Assembly: GCF_000143985.1 (NCBI RefSeq)
Contig: NC_014364.1
Span: forward strand, 1,674,001 to 1,738,000
Reading direction: 5' to 3'
Source of the DNA: Sediminispirochaeta smaragdinae DSM 11293
GTDB taxonomy: Bacteria > Spirochaetota > Spirochaetia > DSM-16054 > Sediminispirochaetaceae
Length of the DNA stretch: 64,000 bases
A program made the position numbers and the translations under genes. The notes under the pieces were generated by a model, which was not told where the DNA came from, ran no database searches, and saw only the letters and a program-made list of their open reading frames with translations. Numbering within the stretch: the first letter of the stretch is position 1; every line of letters starts with the position of its first letter. Positions 55,722-64,000 of the stretch are shown piece by piece.

Positions 55722-56873
55722 ATGGAAATCGAGAGTTCGGAAGAGATCCTCACGTTTTTTCAAAATCTTCTCAAATCAACCGATACCATTATCATTATTG
55801 CCGATGCCGATGTTCATATTAAATATTGGAATGAGAAAGCAGAACAGTTTTTTAATATAAAAGAGTCCTCTGTCCGGGGACGAAAACTAAGCGATATCGC
55901 TATTCCTCAATTTATAAAACCGGTCATGGAGGCCGTCAAAGAAGCGGTGGAAAAACGATGGCAGGTATTTCTCCCCGACCTTTACATCAGGCAGGAGAAT
56001 GATACCGGACGATATATCGGGCTGAATATTGTTCCGATCTATCTCCAAAGCGGTACTCATGCCGGTTTTCTTATCGATGGAAAGGACATTACCGAAACCA
56101 GGGAGATGAAGCGACAAAATGAAGAAAGCCAGAAATTTCGTGCCATAGGAGAGATGGCTGCGGGGATTATCCATGAAATCAATACCCCGGTCCAATTTAT
56201 AAAGAACAACCTACAATATTTGAATGCCTGTACCGATGAGGTGAGATCTTGGCTTAACACGCCGGGAAGCGAGGGAAAGAGGGAGATTCTTTCCACCGTA
56301 GAGGATTTTCCGGAGGTCCTTCACCAATCCCTTGAAGGAATCGATCGTATCACCAGCATCATTCGGTCTCTCCGCAATTATGCGCATCCGGGCTATGATA
56401 AACCGGTGCCGTTTTCTCCCTCCCAGGCCCTTGAGGATGCAGTGACGCTTTCCGAGAATCAGTGGAAACATATAGCCCGACTTCATACCCTTCTCCCGGA
56501 AAAGCCTATCATGGTTCAGGGCTTCCCTTCGCTCTTTTCTCAGGCCATGGTCAACATCATTATAAACGCTACCCATGCCATAGAAGAACGATTTGGCGAT
56601 GACGCCCTCTCTAAGGGAATTATTGAGATAGAACTTGAAGAAGTTGGCAGTAGGGCGGTAATTCGGATCAGCGATAACGGTACGGGAATGACCGAAGAGG
56701 TTAAAAGTAGGGTATTTGAGCCTTTTTTTACCACGAAGCCTCAGGGCAAGGGCACAGGGCAGGGACTTGCCATTGTCTATACGGCCATAACCGGTAAGCA
56801 TAGGGGTTCGATCCATGTGGATTCTCTTTCCGGAGAGGGGACCACATTTACCATCGAGGTGCCGAAAGGATGA
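55722..56873 (+). CDS. PAS-domain sensor histidine kinase
   Basis: 383 residues, no membrane segment, so cytoplasmic. PAS domain at about residues 10-125, then the dimerisation helix with His151 (AAGIIHEINTPVQF) and an HATPase domain (INIIINATHAI, DNGTGMTEEV, FTTKPQGKGTGQGLAI). The 'HEINTP' form is typical of kinases that work with single-domain regulators. First gene of a five-gene unit; RR1 follows four bases after the stop. A weak promoter-like TTGCGT/TATAAA pair lies at 55638-55664 with a short spacer. Confidence 0.9.
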   Translation: MEIESSEEILTFFQNLLKSTDTIIIIADADVHIKYWNEKAEQFFNIKESSVRGRKLSDIAIPQFIKPVMEAVKEAVEKRWQVFLPDLYIRQENDTGRYIGLNIVPIYLQSGTHAGFLIDGKDITETREMKRQNEESQKFRAIGEMAAGIIHEINTPVQFIKNNLQYLNACTDEVRSWLNTPGSEGKREILSTVEDFPEVLHQSLEGIDRITSIIRSLRNYAHPGYDKPVPFSPSQALEDAVTLSENQWKHIARLHTLLPEKPIMVQGFPSLFSQAMVNIIINATHAIEERFGDDALSKGIIEIELEEVGSRAVIRISDNGTGMTEEVKSRVFEPFFTTKPQGKGTGQGLAIVYTAITGKHRGSIHVDSLSGEGTTFTIEVPKG

Positions 56874-56877
56874 AAGC

Positions 56878-57225
56878 ATGCTGAAGGTGTTTTTTGTTGA
56901 CGATGATACAAGTATACTGAATAGTTTTCGGCGTTTGCTTCAGTATTATCGAAAACAATTTGATTTCTCCTTTTTCAATAACGGAAACGATGCTGTAGCC
57001 TCCGATATTGTCCCTGATGTTTTGATTACGGATGCCATGATGCCGGGACTTTCCGGCATGGACTTGATCAGCTTGCTGAAGGAACGCATTCCCGGCCTCA
57101 TAACGATCATTTTGAGCGGAGAGGTCGGTGCAAGCTTTCCCGACGAACTTGGTATCGACTATTTTCTTGAGAAGCCCTGCGATGTTGAGGATATCATCGA
57201 TATTTTGGAGAAGTATGAAGCATGA
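56878..57225 (+). CDS. single-domain response regulator
   Basis: 115 residues, a receiver domain only. Acidic pocket Asp8-Asp10 (FFVDDD), phosphorylation site Asp52 (LITDAMMPG), Ser80 and Lys99 (FLEKP). With no output domain it may pass phosphate to another protein or bind a partner directly. Start chosen at ATG 56878. The stop overlaps the next kinase gene by four bases. Confidence 0.88.
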   Translation: MLKVFFVDDDTSILNSFRRLLQYYRKQFDFSFFNNGNDAVASDIVPDVLITDAMMPGLSGMDLISLLKERIPGLITIILSGEVGASFPDELGIDYFLEKPCDVEDIIDILEKYEA

Positions 57226-58838
57226 GACTGTTTAGCGTTTTCAACAAGCTTTCCTCTATCCCGAATAGTCCCTTTGAGGTTTTAAAGGGAGAATACGATC
57301 GTGAGGGGATCCTTTCCAATTCGAATGAACAACTCAGGCGCATCATCGATCTTTCCGGGTTTTCCGATCCCGTTCGCCTGAGCGATATCTTCCCCAAAAC
57401 CTTTCCAGTTTCATATCCCAAAACTATGTTCTCCCAGCTGACCAACGAAAGTGTTTCTATAAAACCCTTTTTTTTCGGGAAAAGAAAGGTCTCCTACCTC
57501 TGTTTTGAAAGATTAGGCCATCTGGAAAACTCCATCACCTTTATCGCCTTGCCCTTTGATAAAACGAGCATCCTCCAGCTCTTGCAGATGTATACGCAGT
57601 TTGAAGGCTATTACAACAGTAACCCCGATCTTGTTATTTGCGTGGACAGCACATGGCACATTGCCGACATCAATAGCGCAGGCTACCTCAAGCTCGGATA
57701 CGCTTCCAAGGATGAAGCCCTGAATGAAGATATCAATGCCGTTTTCATCCTTTCGGAAGAGGCGATGAAGTATATCGCGGGTGAGCTTGCCATGGGGAAC
57801 TCCATTACCGAATTCGAGTTGCTTTTAAACCAAAAGGGGGGCGGACATATTTCCGGACTTGCTTCAATTTTTGCCCTCTCGTACGGTGACGATGAACCCC
57901 AGATGTACTATTTCCACATCAAGGATACGACCCTTCAAACCGAGGCCTTTACCGGTCAGCTTCAGATGAACATGGAGTTGAGCGAATTAAATGAGGAGCT
58001 GAACAGGGCCTATGCCTCGATGCTTTCCCAGGAAAAGATGGCGGCTTTGGGGCTTCTTGCTGCCGGTATGGCCCATGAGATTAACAATCCTCTCGGTTTT
58101 ATCTTCAATAATGTTACCGTGTTGATGAATCATTTTAAGGATCTGAAGAGTTTCGTTACCACCGTGAGGGAACTCTACGGACAGGACGGTGAGCTTGCCC
58201 TTAAGATCTCCGAGATTCAGTCGCTTGATAAGCGGCTTGACCTTGATTTTGTTTTCGACGATATCACTTCCATTGAACAGGAAAATCATGAGGGTATCGA
58301 TCGCATCAAAAAGCTTCTCGGAAGTCTTAAAAGCTTTGCCCGCAAGGATCAAACCGAACGACTGAGCTACTATGATCTTAACGCTGCAGTAAAAGACACC
58401 CTTACCATTTCGAAAAACGAGTATAAGTATTCTATTGATATTGAAGAACACTACGGTAAGGTTCAGCAGTTTCTCTGCATTGCCGCCGAAATAAACCAGG
58501 TCCTGTTGAATCTTTTAATCAATGCAGTAGAGGCTATCCAGCAAAAAAAGGGGAGGGCTGAACGTGGCTTGATCATTATTGAAACAAGTCAGGATAATAA
58601 GTACAGCTACTTCCGCATCTGTGACAATGGCCCCGGCATCAGTGAAGAATATGTGCGAAAAATATTCGATCCCTTTTTTACAACCAAACCGATAGGCGGC
58701 GGTAGCGGACTTGGGCTGACCCTGGCCCATGATATTATTGTGAATAAGCATAAGGGAAAACTGGAGGTGAAACCTTCGGAAAACGGTGCCTGTTTTCTCG
58801 TTTCCATTCCCAGAAATTTGGAATCGATTGAGGAGTAA
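57222..58838 (+). CDS. second PAS-type sensor histidine kinase
   Basis: 538 residues, soluble. A poorly conserved N-terminal region (about 1-115), a PAS-like domain (about 120-245), a coiled-coil linker, the dimerisation helix with His285 (AAGMAHEINNPLGF) and an HATPase domain (INAVEAIQQKKG, DNGPGISEEYV, FTTKPIGGGSGLGLTL). Overlap with RR1 and a two-base gap to RR2 place it inside one relay. Confidence 0.9.
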   Translation: MRLFSVFNKLSSIPNSPFEVLKGEYDREGILSNSNEQLRRIIDLSGFSDPVRLSDIFPKTFPVSYPKTMFSQLTNESVSIKPFFFGKRKVSYLCFERLGHLENSITFIALPFDKTSILQLLQMYTQFEGYYNSNPDLVICVDSTWHIADINSAGYLKLGYASKDEALNEDINAVFILSEEAMKYIAGELAMGNSITEFELLLNQKGGGHISGLASIFALSYGDDEPQMYYFHIKDTTLQTEAFTGQLQMNMELSELNEELNRAYASMLSQEKMAALGLLAAGMAHEINNPLGFIFNNVTVLMNHFKDLKSFVTTVRELYGQDGELALKISEIQSLDKRLDLDFVFDDITSIEQENHEGIDRIKKLLGSLKSFARKDQTERLSYYDLNAAVKDTLTISKNEYKYSIDIEEHYGKVQQFLCIAAEINQVLLNLLINAVEAIQQKKGRAERGLIIIETSQDNKYSYFRICDNGPGISEEYVRKIFDPFFTTKPIGGGSGLGLTLAHDIIVNKHKGKLEVKPSENGACFLVSIPRNLESIEE

Positions 58839-58840
58839 AA

Positions 58841-59767
58841 ATGGATCACACGATTCTTTTTGTCGATGATGAAGAAAATATTCTGAAAGCGCTCGGCCGG
58901 CTGATGAGAAAGACCGGCTATACCTGTTTTTTTGCATCCAGCGCCAAAGAAGGGCTCGAGATCATAAAAAAAGAGCGCCTGAGCGTGGTTGTTTCGGATA
59001 TGCGGATGCCGGAGATGAACGGGGTCGAGCTCGTCCGTGCCGCAAACGAGATTGATCCCGTGAGCGTGAAGATTATCCTCTCCGGCTATTCGGATATCGA
59101 CGATATTATGAGCGCCGTGAACGGCGGCCACATCCATAGTTATATTACCAAACCGTGGAGAGAGGCCGACCTCATGATTACCTTGATGAATGCATGCGAG
59201 ATGTACGAGCGGCGTATTCGGGAAAAAGAGATGTTGCAGGAGCTGAAAGAGAAAAATGAGGCTCTGAAAGAGTTGAATGAAAATTTAGAAAAGATCGTTC
59301 AGGCGCGCACCTGGGAGATTAAGGCCAGTAATCTGCTTCTTAATTCCATTCTCAAGGGCACTGGGGAGCAGGATATCCTGGAACAGGGGGCTCTCATTAT
59401 TTCTAAACTTGCAGGGAATGTTCCTGTCTTCGCCTACTCCTTGGTAAGTGGAAACAGTTTTACCTCACAGAAAGGAGTGCCCCCTGTAGAAATCGGGGAG
59501 AAAATTCTTGATCAGCTGAAAAAAAGCTTGAAGGCCGTAGTATCCGGCGCCGATCTCTATATCCCCCTTCTTAAACGCGACCGACTTCTCGGTATCCTGT
59601 CTCTTACCGGGGCAGGCCGAGGTGATGTTCCGGCCCTGCTTCACCGGATGGCAAATGTACTCTCGGGGATACGGCTCTATCTTTCTCAGCAGGAACTTGT
59701 CGGATCCTCGTCCGAAATTATCAGTTCTATCGATATGATGATCGAGGAAGCCGATGCCGCTACCTGA
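58841..59767 (+). CDS. response regulator with coiled coil and GAF-like output
   Basis: 308 residues. Receiver domain with Asp53 (VSDMRMPEMNG) and Lys104 (YITKPWREADL); the KPWRE form is common in RpfG/HD-GYP-type regulators. A coiled coil follows at about 125-165, then a GAF-like domain (about 170-290) instead of a DNA-binding or HD-GYP output. The end overlaps the FapA-like gene by 14 bases. Confidence 0.85.
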   Translation: MDHTILFVDDEENILKALGRLMRKTGYTCFFASSAKEGLEIIKKERLSVVVSDMRMPEMNGVELVRAANEIDPVSVKIILSGYSDIDDIMSAVNGGHIHSYITKPWREADLMITLMNACEMYERRIREKEMLQELKEKNEALKELNENLEKIVQARTWEIKASNLLLNSILKGTGEQDILEQGALIISKLAGNVPVFAYSLVSGNSFTSQKGVPPVEIGEKILDQLKKSLKAVVSGADLYIPLLKRDRLLGILSLTGAGRGDVPALLHRMANVLSGIRLYLSQQELVGSSSEIISSIDMMIEEADAAT

Positions 59768-61490
59768 TGACACGTTGCTGGAAGTGACGGGATTTGAAGA
59801 TATTCATAGCCTGAAAGATCTTCTTCAACTTAGAGAATCTCTTATGCGGCTTTATACTGCAATGGCACCAGAGGGCGGAGGAGATGCGTTCGATCAGCTT
59901 CCCAAAACCGTTTTCCTTACCGAAGGTGATCCTGTCTGCCGCCTTATGGCCGATGTTGCTTCTGCAGAGGGGCTTTCCCTTTCTCGGCAACTTCCCTTTG
60001 ATCGCCAAAGTATCGAGTTTTCACGGGATGGAAAATGGTTTTTGTACCAGACAAAGCTCTCCGGCTATCTTGTTTGGAATGAGGGCCTTGCCGTTATTTC
60101 TCCGATTCTTCGACTCTCTCCCTATCTTCTCAGTTTTCGAAGAGTACCACTTTGCGACGGCAAGGAAGGACTCTCTTTCTATCTTTCGACCTTCTGTGAA
60201 GCACGCCGCCGCAGCAACCTTGATCCGAATATTACCATACTCTCTCCAGAAGAGGCGGCGCTGCTTCCCAACGGGCCTGAGGTGGAAACTCCATTAATCA
60301 GGGGCCTTGAGCCGCTTCCGGGCAGAGATGCCCGGATTCGTGTTCTTGTCAAGGAAGAGACGCCCGTGGATTCTCTGCTCGATCAGGTCGATTATCGGGA
60401 TTTTCATCACTATATTGTCGCCTCTACGGATCAGCTTCTGGTTGAAAAAGAGGAAGCGACGGCTGGACGGACAGGCGTTACCGTCGACGGTAAGCGTATC
60501 GAGGTCGATCCCGGAAAGGATCGTCCCTTTACCGGGGAAGAAAATATCCGGGCCGAATCGAAAAATGGCGTAACCCGTTTTTTTGCGGCTATCGGTGGTG
60601 TCGTTCATCTTTCCGATCACAGTGTGTCTGTTACCGAGCTTATGGTCGTCGAAGGTAATGTCGATCTGAAAACTGGCAACGTCGTCTATGAGAAAGATGT
60701 ACTCATCAAGGGATCGGTGCTAAGCGGCTTTTCCGTTTTTTCCAAAGGATCGGTCTTTATTACCGGCCTGGTGGAAAACGGTGTAGAGCTTCGAAGCGAA
60801 GGTAATCTTTCGGTTCAAGGTGGTGTCATTGGTTCTGATACCAGGATCCAGGCAGGTGGGGATGCCGCTTTCGGTTTTGTACAGGATGCCCGTGTCTACT
60901 GTGAAGGTAATCTACTGATCAACAAGTATGCACTCAATGCACATCTCTTTGCAGGAGGAGTTCTTTCCGTTTTTGGTAAGGGAGTAAAGGAACGGCACCA
61001 GGCCGTGAGCGGGGGTAGTTGTGCGGCAATGTTGGAACTTCGCCTTCACAGTGTCGGTTCTTCGGTCCAGGATACCTCTCTCATTGCCGGTTACAACAGC
61101 TATGCGGAACAGTCCCTTCGGAATATCGAGGAGGCAATAGCGGCTCTTGAGCTTCATATCAATAAGCTCATGAGTCATATCGGCCTTGATTTAGATCTGA
61201 CAAAGGCAAAGGACCGAATTATAAACATGCGACCGGATCAACGTGCAAAATTGAAAGGAAAACTTGTTGAATTAAAGATGCATGGCGCCAAACGAGAGGA
61301 GCTTTTGCTTGAACTGGAGCGACGGAAGGAAGCGGTCTATCAACACAATCCCGAACTTTTGAAAATCACGATACATGGACAGCTTGTTCCGCGTGTATCG
61401 GTCCAGATGATGGATGACTTACGACTCTATAAAGCAGCAACCAGTGGTGTGGCACTTTCTTTTCGCGATGGGGCCATTGTTGGAATATAG
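59754..61490 (+). CDS. second FapA/DUF342 protein
   Basis: 578 residues. N-terminal ~240 residues are unassigned; the DUF342 core follows at about 240-460 (GNVDLKTGNVVYEKDVLIKG and repeats of GSV/GNL), with a C-terminal helical region. Unlike the copy at 26037-27983 it has no Jag-like N-terminal domain. It overlaps RR2, so it is the likely effector or target of the two-component unit. The start at 59754 is taken from the overlap. Confidence 0.82.
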   Translation: MPLPDDTLLEVTGFEDIHSLKDLLQLRESLMRLYTAMAPEGGGDAFDQLPKTVFLTEGDPVCRLMADVASAEGLSLSRQLPFDRQSIEFSRDGKWFLYQTKLSGYLVWNEGLAVISPILRLSPYLLSFRRVPLCDGKEGLSFYLSTFCEARRRSNLDPNITILSPEEAALLPNGPEVETPLIRGLEPLPGRDARIRVLVKEETPVDSLLDQVDYRDFHHYIVASTDQLLVEKEEATAGRTGVTVDGKRIEVDPGKDRPFTGEENIRAESKNGVTRFFAAIGGVVHLSDHSVSVTELMVVEGNVDLKTGNVVYEKDVLIKGSVLSGFSVFSKGSVFITGLVENGVELRSEGNLSVQGGVIGSDTRIQAGGDAAFGFVQDARVYCEGNLLINKYALNAHLFAGGVLSVFGKGVKERHQAVSGGSCAAMLELRLHSVGSSVQDTSLIAGYNSYAEQSLRNIEEAIAALELHINKLMSHIGLDLDLTKAKDRIINMRPDQRAKLKGKLVELKMHGAKREELLLELERRKEAVYQHNPELLKITIHGQLVPRVSVQMMDDLRLYKAATSGVALSFRDGAIVGI

Positions 61491-61504
61491 ATGCTTGATT
61501 AATT

Positions 61505-61541
61505 AAACAAAATCAAATATTGTTTTGTTTATGTTAAACAA
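61505..61541. promoter_or_regulatory. nested AT-rich inverted repeats over the start of the DUF2087 gene
   Basis: AAACAAAA (61505-61512) pairs with TTTTGTTT (61523-61530); alternatively TTGTTTA (61525-61531) pairs with TAAACAA (61535-61541) across the start codon. Such nested symmetry suggests an autoregulatory operator. Confidence 0.35.
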
Positions 61542-62322
61542 TAACGATATTTATCTATCAAAAACCATTCAGGAAGATCTTTCCCGCGGTTACCGAAGCG
61601 AGTTTGCATCAGGGAGAGAACGCTATTGTTGTCTTTTCTGCGGTATGGTCCGTGAAAAGGGCCGTGTATATCCCCAGGATGATCTTTTGTTGGATGCCGA
61701 GGCTTCCATGCGCTATCATCTGCAGGAACGTCATGGAGGAGTCTTCGCCGCTCTTCTTAAGGCTGGAAAAGAGCTCCACGGTTTTTCTCAACTACAGTGT
61801 GACATGCTTTCTCTCATGTATGAAGGGAAAAACGATCAGGAGATTGCTGCGATGAGCGGCGGAAAGGCGACATCGACCGTTCGAAATCATCGTTTCCAAT
61901 TCCGTCGCAGGAGACGAGAGGCCTTAATTCAGTTGGCTATCCTCAACCTTTTGGAAATGAGAGAACGAGAGGGCAGTGACCAGGATGGTCTGTACTCCTT
62001 TGCCGCAGGTTTGTCGGTTCATGATGACCGTACCGTGGTAACGCGTCGGGAAGCAGAAACAATCATGCGGAAATATCTTGATCTTGCCGTCGACGGACAT
62101 GTGGTGTGCCTAAAAAAATGGCCCAAAAAACAAAAAGAAAAACTCCTTGTTCTCGATCGGATCGTTCGCCGATTTGAAGCGGGGAAACATTATGCTGAAG
62201 TCGAGGTGAATGATATTCTCGGATCCATTACCGATGATTATGTCACCATACGGCGTTATCTCATCGATTACGGCCTATTGGAACGAAAAGAGGGAGGGGG
62301 TGAATATTACCGGGGGCGCTGA
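61531..62322 (+). CDS. putative regulator: zinc-finger-like N terminus, HTH, DUF2087 C terminus
   Basis: 263 residues. The N-terminal part has CCLFCG and a downstream H-x4-H (RYHLQERHGG), a possible zinc-binding site. A LuxR/sigma-like helix-turn-helix follows (LMYEGKNDQEIAAMSGGKA, residues ~95-130). The C-terminal DUF2087 domain begins near residue 190 (KKQKEKLLVLDRIVRRFEAG). A transcription regulator is likely; targets are unknown. ATG 61531 is chosen; no ribosome binding site is obvious. The stop codon lies in a hairpin loop. Confidence 0.8.
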   Translation: MLNNNDIYLSKTIQEDLSRGYRSEFASGRERYCCLFCGMVREKGRVYPQDDLLLDAEASMRYHLQERHGGVFAALLKAGKELHGFSQLQCDMLSLMYEGKNDQEIAAMSGGKATSTVRNHRFQFRRRRREALIQLAILNLLEMREREGSDQDGLYSFAAGLSVHDDRTVVTRREAETIMRKYLDLAVDGHVVCLKKWPKKQKEKLLVLDRIVRRFEAGKHYAEVEVNDILGSITDDYVTIRRYLIDYGLLERKEGGGEYYRGR

Positions 62323-62332
62323 GCGCTCCCGG
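62310..62332 (+). other. GC-rich hairpin with the DUF2087 stop codon in its loop
   Basis: CCGGGGGCGC (62310-62319) and GCGCTCCCGG (62323-62332) form a 10-bp stem with one G-U pair; the three-base loop is the TGA stop. No T tract follows. The three-base loop is tight but usable. Confidence 0.4.
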
Positions 62333-62359
62333 ATTGATTCGGATTACTGGAATCGTTCC

Positions 62360-62388
62360 TTGACACTATGGGAAGGGGCCTGTATTAT
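62360..62388 (+). promoter_or_regulatory. consensus sigma-70-type promoter of the GntR operon
   Basis: TTGACA (62360-62365), 17-base spacer, TATTAT (62383-62388). This is the best promoter match in the window. Transcription should start near 62395, just ahead of the operator. Confidence 0.7.
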
Positions 62389-62401
62389 GGCTTGTAAAGG
62401 T

Positions 62402-62429
62402 TATATCGTTATAACAAAATAACGATATA
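62402..62429. promoter_or_regulatory. perfect 11-bp inverted repeat, likely GntR operator
   Basis: TATATCGTTAT (62402-62412) and ATAACGATATA (62419-62429) with a six-base spacer, located about 7 to 34 bases after the predicted transcription start. Binding here would block transcription, so autoregulation by the adjacent GntR protein is likely. Confidence 0.6.
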
Positions 62430-62446
62430 TTATTTGTGAGGTGTCT

Positions 62447-63190
62447 GTGAAACAAAACAGCGGACTTGATCCTTCCAGCCCCATCCCCCTCTATTTCCAG
62501 TTGCAGGAGATCCTTCGCAAACAGATCGGAGCCGGGGAGTACAAACCGGGAGACCTTATTCCAAGTGAAAAGGAACTACAGGAACGGTTCGGTGTTAGTA
62601 GAATTACGGTCAGAAATGCCATTAATGGCCTGGTCTTCGAAGATCTTTTGGTAAAAAAGCAGGGCCATGGTACCATGGTTGCCTTACCCCGAATCGTCGA
62701 GGATTTTTCCCGCCTTAAAAGCTTTACCGAAAAGATGCGGGATTTGGGGACGGATCCCGACAGGATTGAGACCCGTGTCCTCCGCGCCAAGCGGATTAGT
62801 GCCTCTCAAAGAATCGGGGGGCATCTGAAGATTCCCGTTTCCGATACACTGATTTATATCAAAAGACTTCGTCTTATCGATGGTGAGCCCGTTGCCGTTT
62901 TTGAAAGCTATATCAGGGCGGAGCTCGGTATTGGTGAGGACGAGGACTTTACCAGATCCATCTATGAGATTTTCGAAAAGGACCACAAGTTGAAGATTAT
63001 CGGTGCTGAAAAGAGCATCGAGGCAAGTTGTGCACAGGGTGAGGAGGCGGCACTTTTGCACCTTCAGGAGGGCGACTCGACCCTGATTATTCGCCATACG
63101 ACCTTTGCCGAGGGTAACCTTCCGATCGAATATGCCGAGGGAGTGTATCGCGCCGATCGCTACAAATATGTTGTGCGGCTCAAGAGGTAG
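62447..63190 (+). CDS. GntR-family (HutC-type) transcription regulator
   Basis: 247 residues. N-terminal winged helix (IPLYFQLQEILRKQIGAG, LIPSEKELQERFGVSRITVR) and a C-terminal UTRA ligand-binding domain from about residue 85 (DTLIYIKRLRLIDGEPVAVF). Start GTG at 62447 with GAGGTG at 62437-62442. Followed four bases later by a sugar kinase, so the ligand is probably a sugar or sugar phosphate. Confidence 0.93.
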   Translation: MKQNSGLDPSSPIPLYFQLQEILRKQIGAGEYKPGDLIPSEKELQERFGVSRITVRNAINGLVFEDLLVKKQGHGTMVALPRIVEDFSRLKSFTEKMRDLGTDPDRIETRVLRAKRISASQRIGGHLKIPVSDTLIYIKRLRLIDGEPVAVFESYIRAELGIGEDEDFTRSIYEIFEKDHKLKIIGAEKSIEASCAQGEEAALLHLQEGDSTLIIRHTTFAEGNLPIEYAEGVYRADRYKYVVRLKR

Positions 63191-63193
63191 CGC

Positions 63194-64000
63194 ATGTTTT
63201 TGGGTTTTGATATCGGTACCGGCAGCGTAAAGTGCACGCTACTTTCCGAAGCGGGAAGTGTGAAAACTTTTTCGGCAGGCTACGAGGGATTACCCGGAAG
63301 TGTAGGCCGTCAGGAAAGCGGGACGCTGATAGACGCCCTAAGACGGCTACTCGGAGAGGCGGCGAGCTTTGCCCGTTCTTCGGGAGAGGCGATCAAAGCC
63401 CTTTCGGCTTCGGGCCATGGTCCCTCTCTGGTGGTTCTCAATAAGCGTGGAGAGGCCGAACCGACGTTTTTGACCTGGCAGGATGCCTCCGCTTCGGCCG
63501 AAGCGGAGGAGATTGCGGCTGCCATCCCCGGCTTTACCAAAACCGGCGAATGTTGGGAGGCTAAGCTTTTATCCGCCTGGCGCCGCCTCGGTTCTGCGTG
63601 GCATGGCGAGAGGGCCCTTTATCCGAAGGATTTTGCCCTTTATCTTTTGTGCGGCAGAATCTTTACCGACCGTTCGACGGCAACAACGCTCGCCTTTTAC
63701 GATGCCGATGCCTCTACCTGGCGTCAGCCCTTGTGTGGCATCGACGAACGCTTTTTTCCGGAGGTTCTTGAGTCCTGGGAAGAGGTGGGGCGTACCAGAA
63801 CCACCTTCAGCAGAGCCTGCGGGCTCGAGGACGGAATAGCGGTTTTCGGCGGAGGGATAGACGCTTGGTGCGAGGCCTTGGGCGCGGGAGCAGTGGAAGA
63901 GGGGATGTTGGTTGACGGCTCAGGAACCTCCACCTGCCTGAGTATCTGCCGTCCCAAGGATGAGGAGCCCTTGGAACATGTGATTCCCGGCAAAAGCTAT
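63194..64000 (+). CDS. FGGY-family sugar kinase (xylulokinase-like), truncated by the window end
   Basis: First 269 codons of a sugar kinase; no stop before the window end. The N-terminal phosphate-binding motif GFDIGTGSVKCTLLS is present, followed by ASGHGPSLVVLN and, near the end, VDGSGTSTCLS, which resembles the adenosine/phosphate motif of the second domain. ATG at 63194 has GAGGT at 63184-63188. Substrate (xylulose or another pentulose/hexulose) cannot be fixed from half a protein. Co-transcribed with the GntR gene. Confidence 0.9.
   Translation, partial: MFLGFDIGTGSVKCTLLSEAGSVKTFSAGYEGLPGSVGRQESGTLIDALRRLLGEAASFARSSGEAIKALSASGHGPSLVVLNKRGEAEPTFLTWQDASASAEAEEIAAAIPGFTKTGECWEAKLLSAWRRLGSAWHGERALYPKDFALYLLCGRIFTDRSTATTLAFYDADASTWRQPLCGIDERFFPEVLESWEEVGRTRTTFSRACGLEDGIAVFGGGIDAWCEALGAGAVEEGMLVDGSGTSTCLSICRPKDEEPLEHVIPGKSY

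Overview
The window comes from a spirochete, most likely a free-living member of the Spirochaeta/Sediminispirochaeta type. The evidence is the gene order after hslU, which is that of the large spirochete flgB motility operon (flgB-flgC-fliE-fliF-fliG-fliH-fliI-fliJ-flbB-fliK-flgD-flgE-flbD-motA-motB-fliL-fliM-fliY-fliO-fliP-fliQ-fliR-flhB-flhA-flhF-flhG-sigma factor), the spirochete-specific collar gene flbB, and a hook protein with the Lys165/Cys178 pair used for lysinoalanine cross-linking. A complete branched-chain amino acid pathway argues for a free-living rather than a host-restricted spirochete. The genus is an inference; no rRNA gene is present.

Layout. 1-26020: hslU, then the motility operon, all on the plus strand with very small gaps or overlaps, ending in a flagellar-type sigma factor. 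26037-33151: an apparent continuation of the same transcription unit with a FapA/DUF342 protein, two small uncharacterised proteins, a short DnaK-like Hsp70, a J-domain/HEAT protein and a CheA-like kinase. 33175-36401: an ABC-F translation factor (ettA), a PfkB sugar kinase, and a minus-strand HPr-cupin pair. 36570-38360: a chemoreceptor. 38357-44016: a divergent locus with a minus-strand NDH-2/DoxX fusion and polyprenyl synthase, and a plus-strand ApbE lipoprotein, a small protein and two membrane proteins; the content resembles part of the flavin-based extracellular electron transfer loci of Firmicutes. 44017-55541: an ilvBNCD-cimA-leuACDB operon preceded by a strong promoter-like site, an Ile/Leu/Val-rich leader peptide and a terminator-like hairpin, which together look like a transcription attenuator. 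55722-61490: two histidine kinases, two response regulators and a second FapA/DUF342 protein in one tightly packed unit. 61531-64000: a zinc-finger/DUF2087 regulator, a GntR regulator with a consensus promoter and a perfect 11-bp inverted-repeat operator, and the first 269 codons of an FGGY sugar kinase that runs off the window.

How they work together. The first half builds and drives periplasmic flagella (rod, hook, MS/C ring, export gate, stator, collar, assembly GTPase/ATPase, sigma factor) and appears to add dedicated chaperone and signalling proteins. The second half handles respiratory or flavin electron transfer, branched-chain amino acid synthesis (isoleucine through citramalate), a two-component relay and sugar uptake control. 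No rRNA, tRNA, CRISPR array, insertion sequence or prophage gene was seen.
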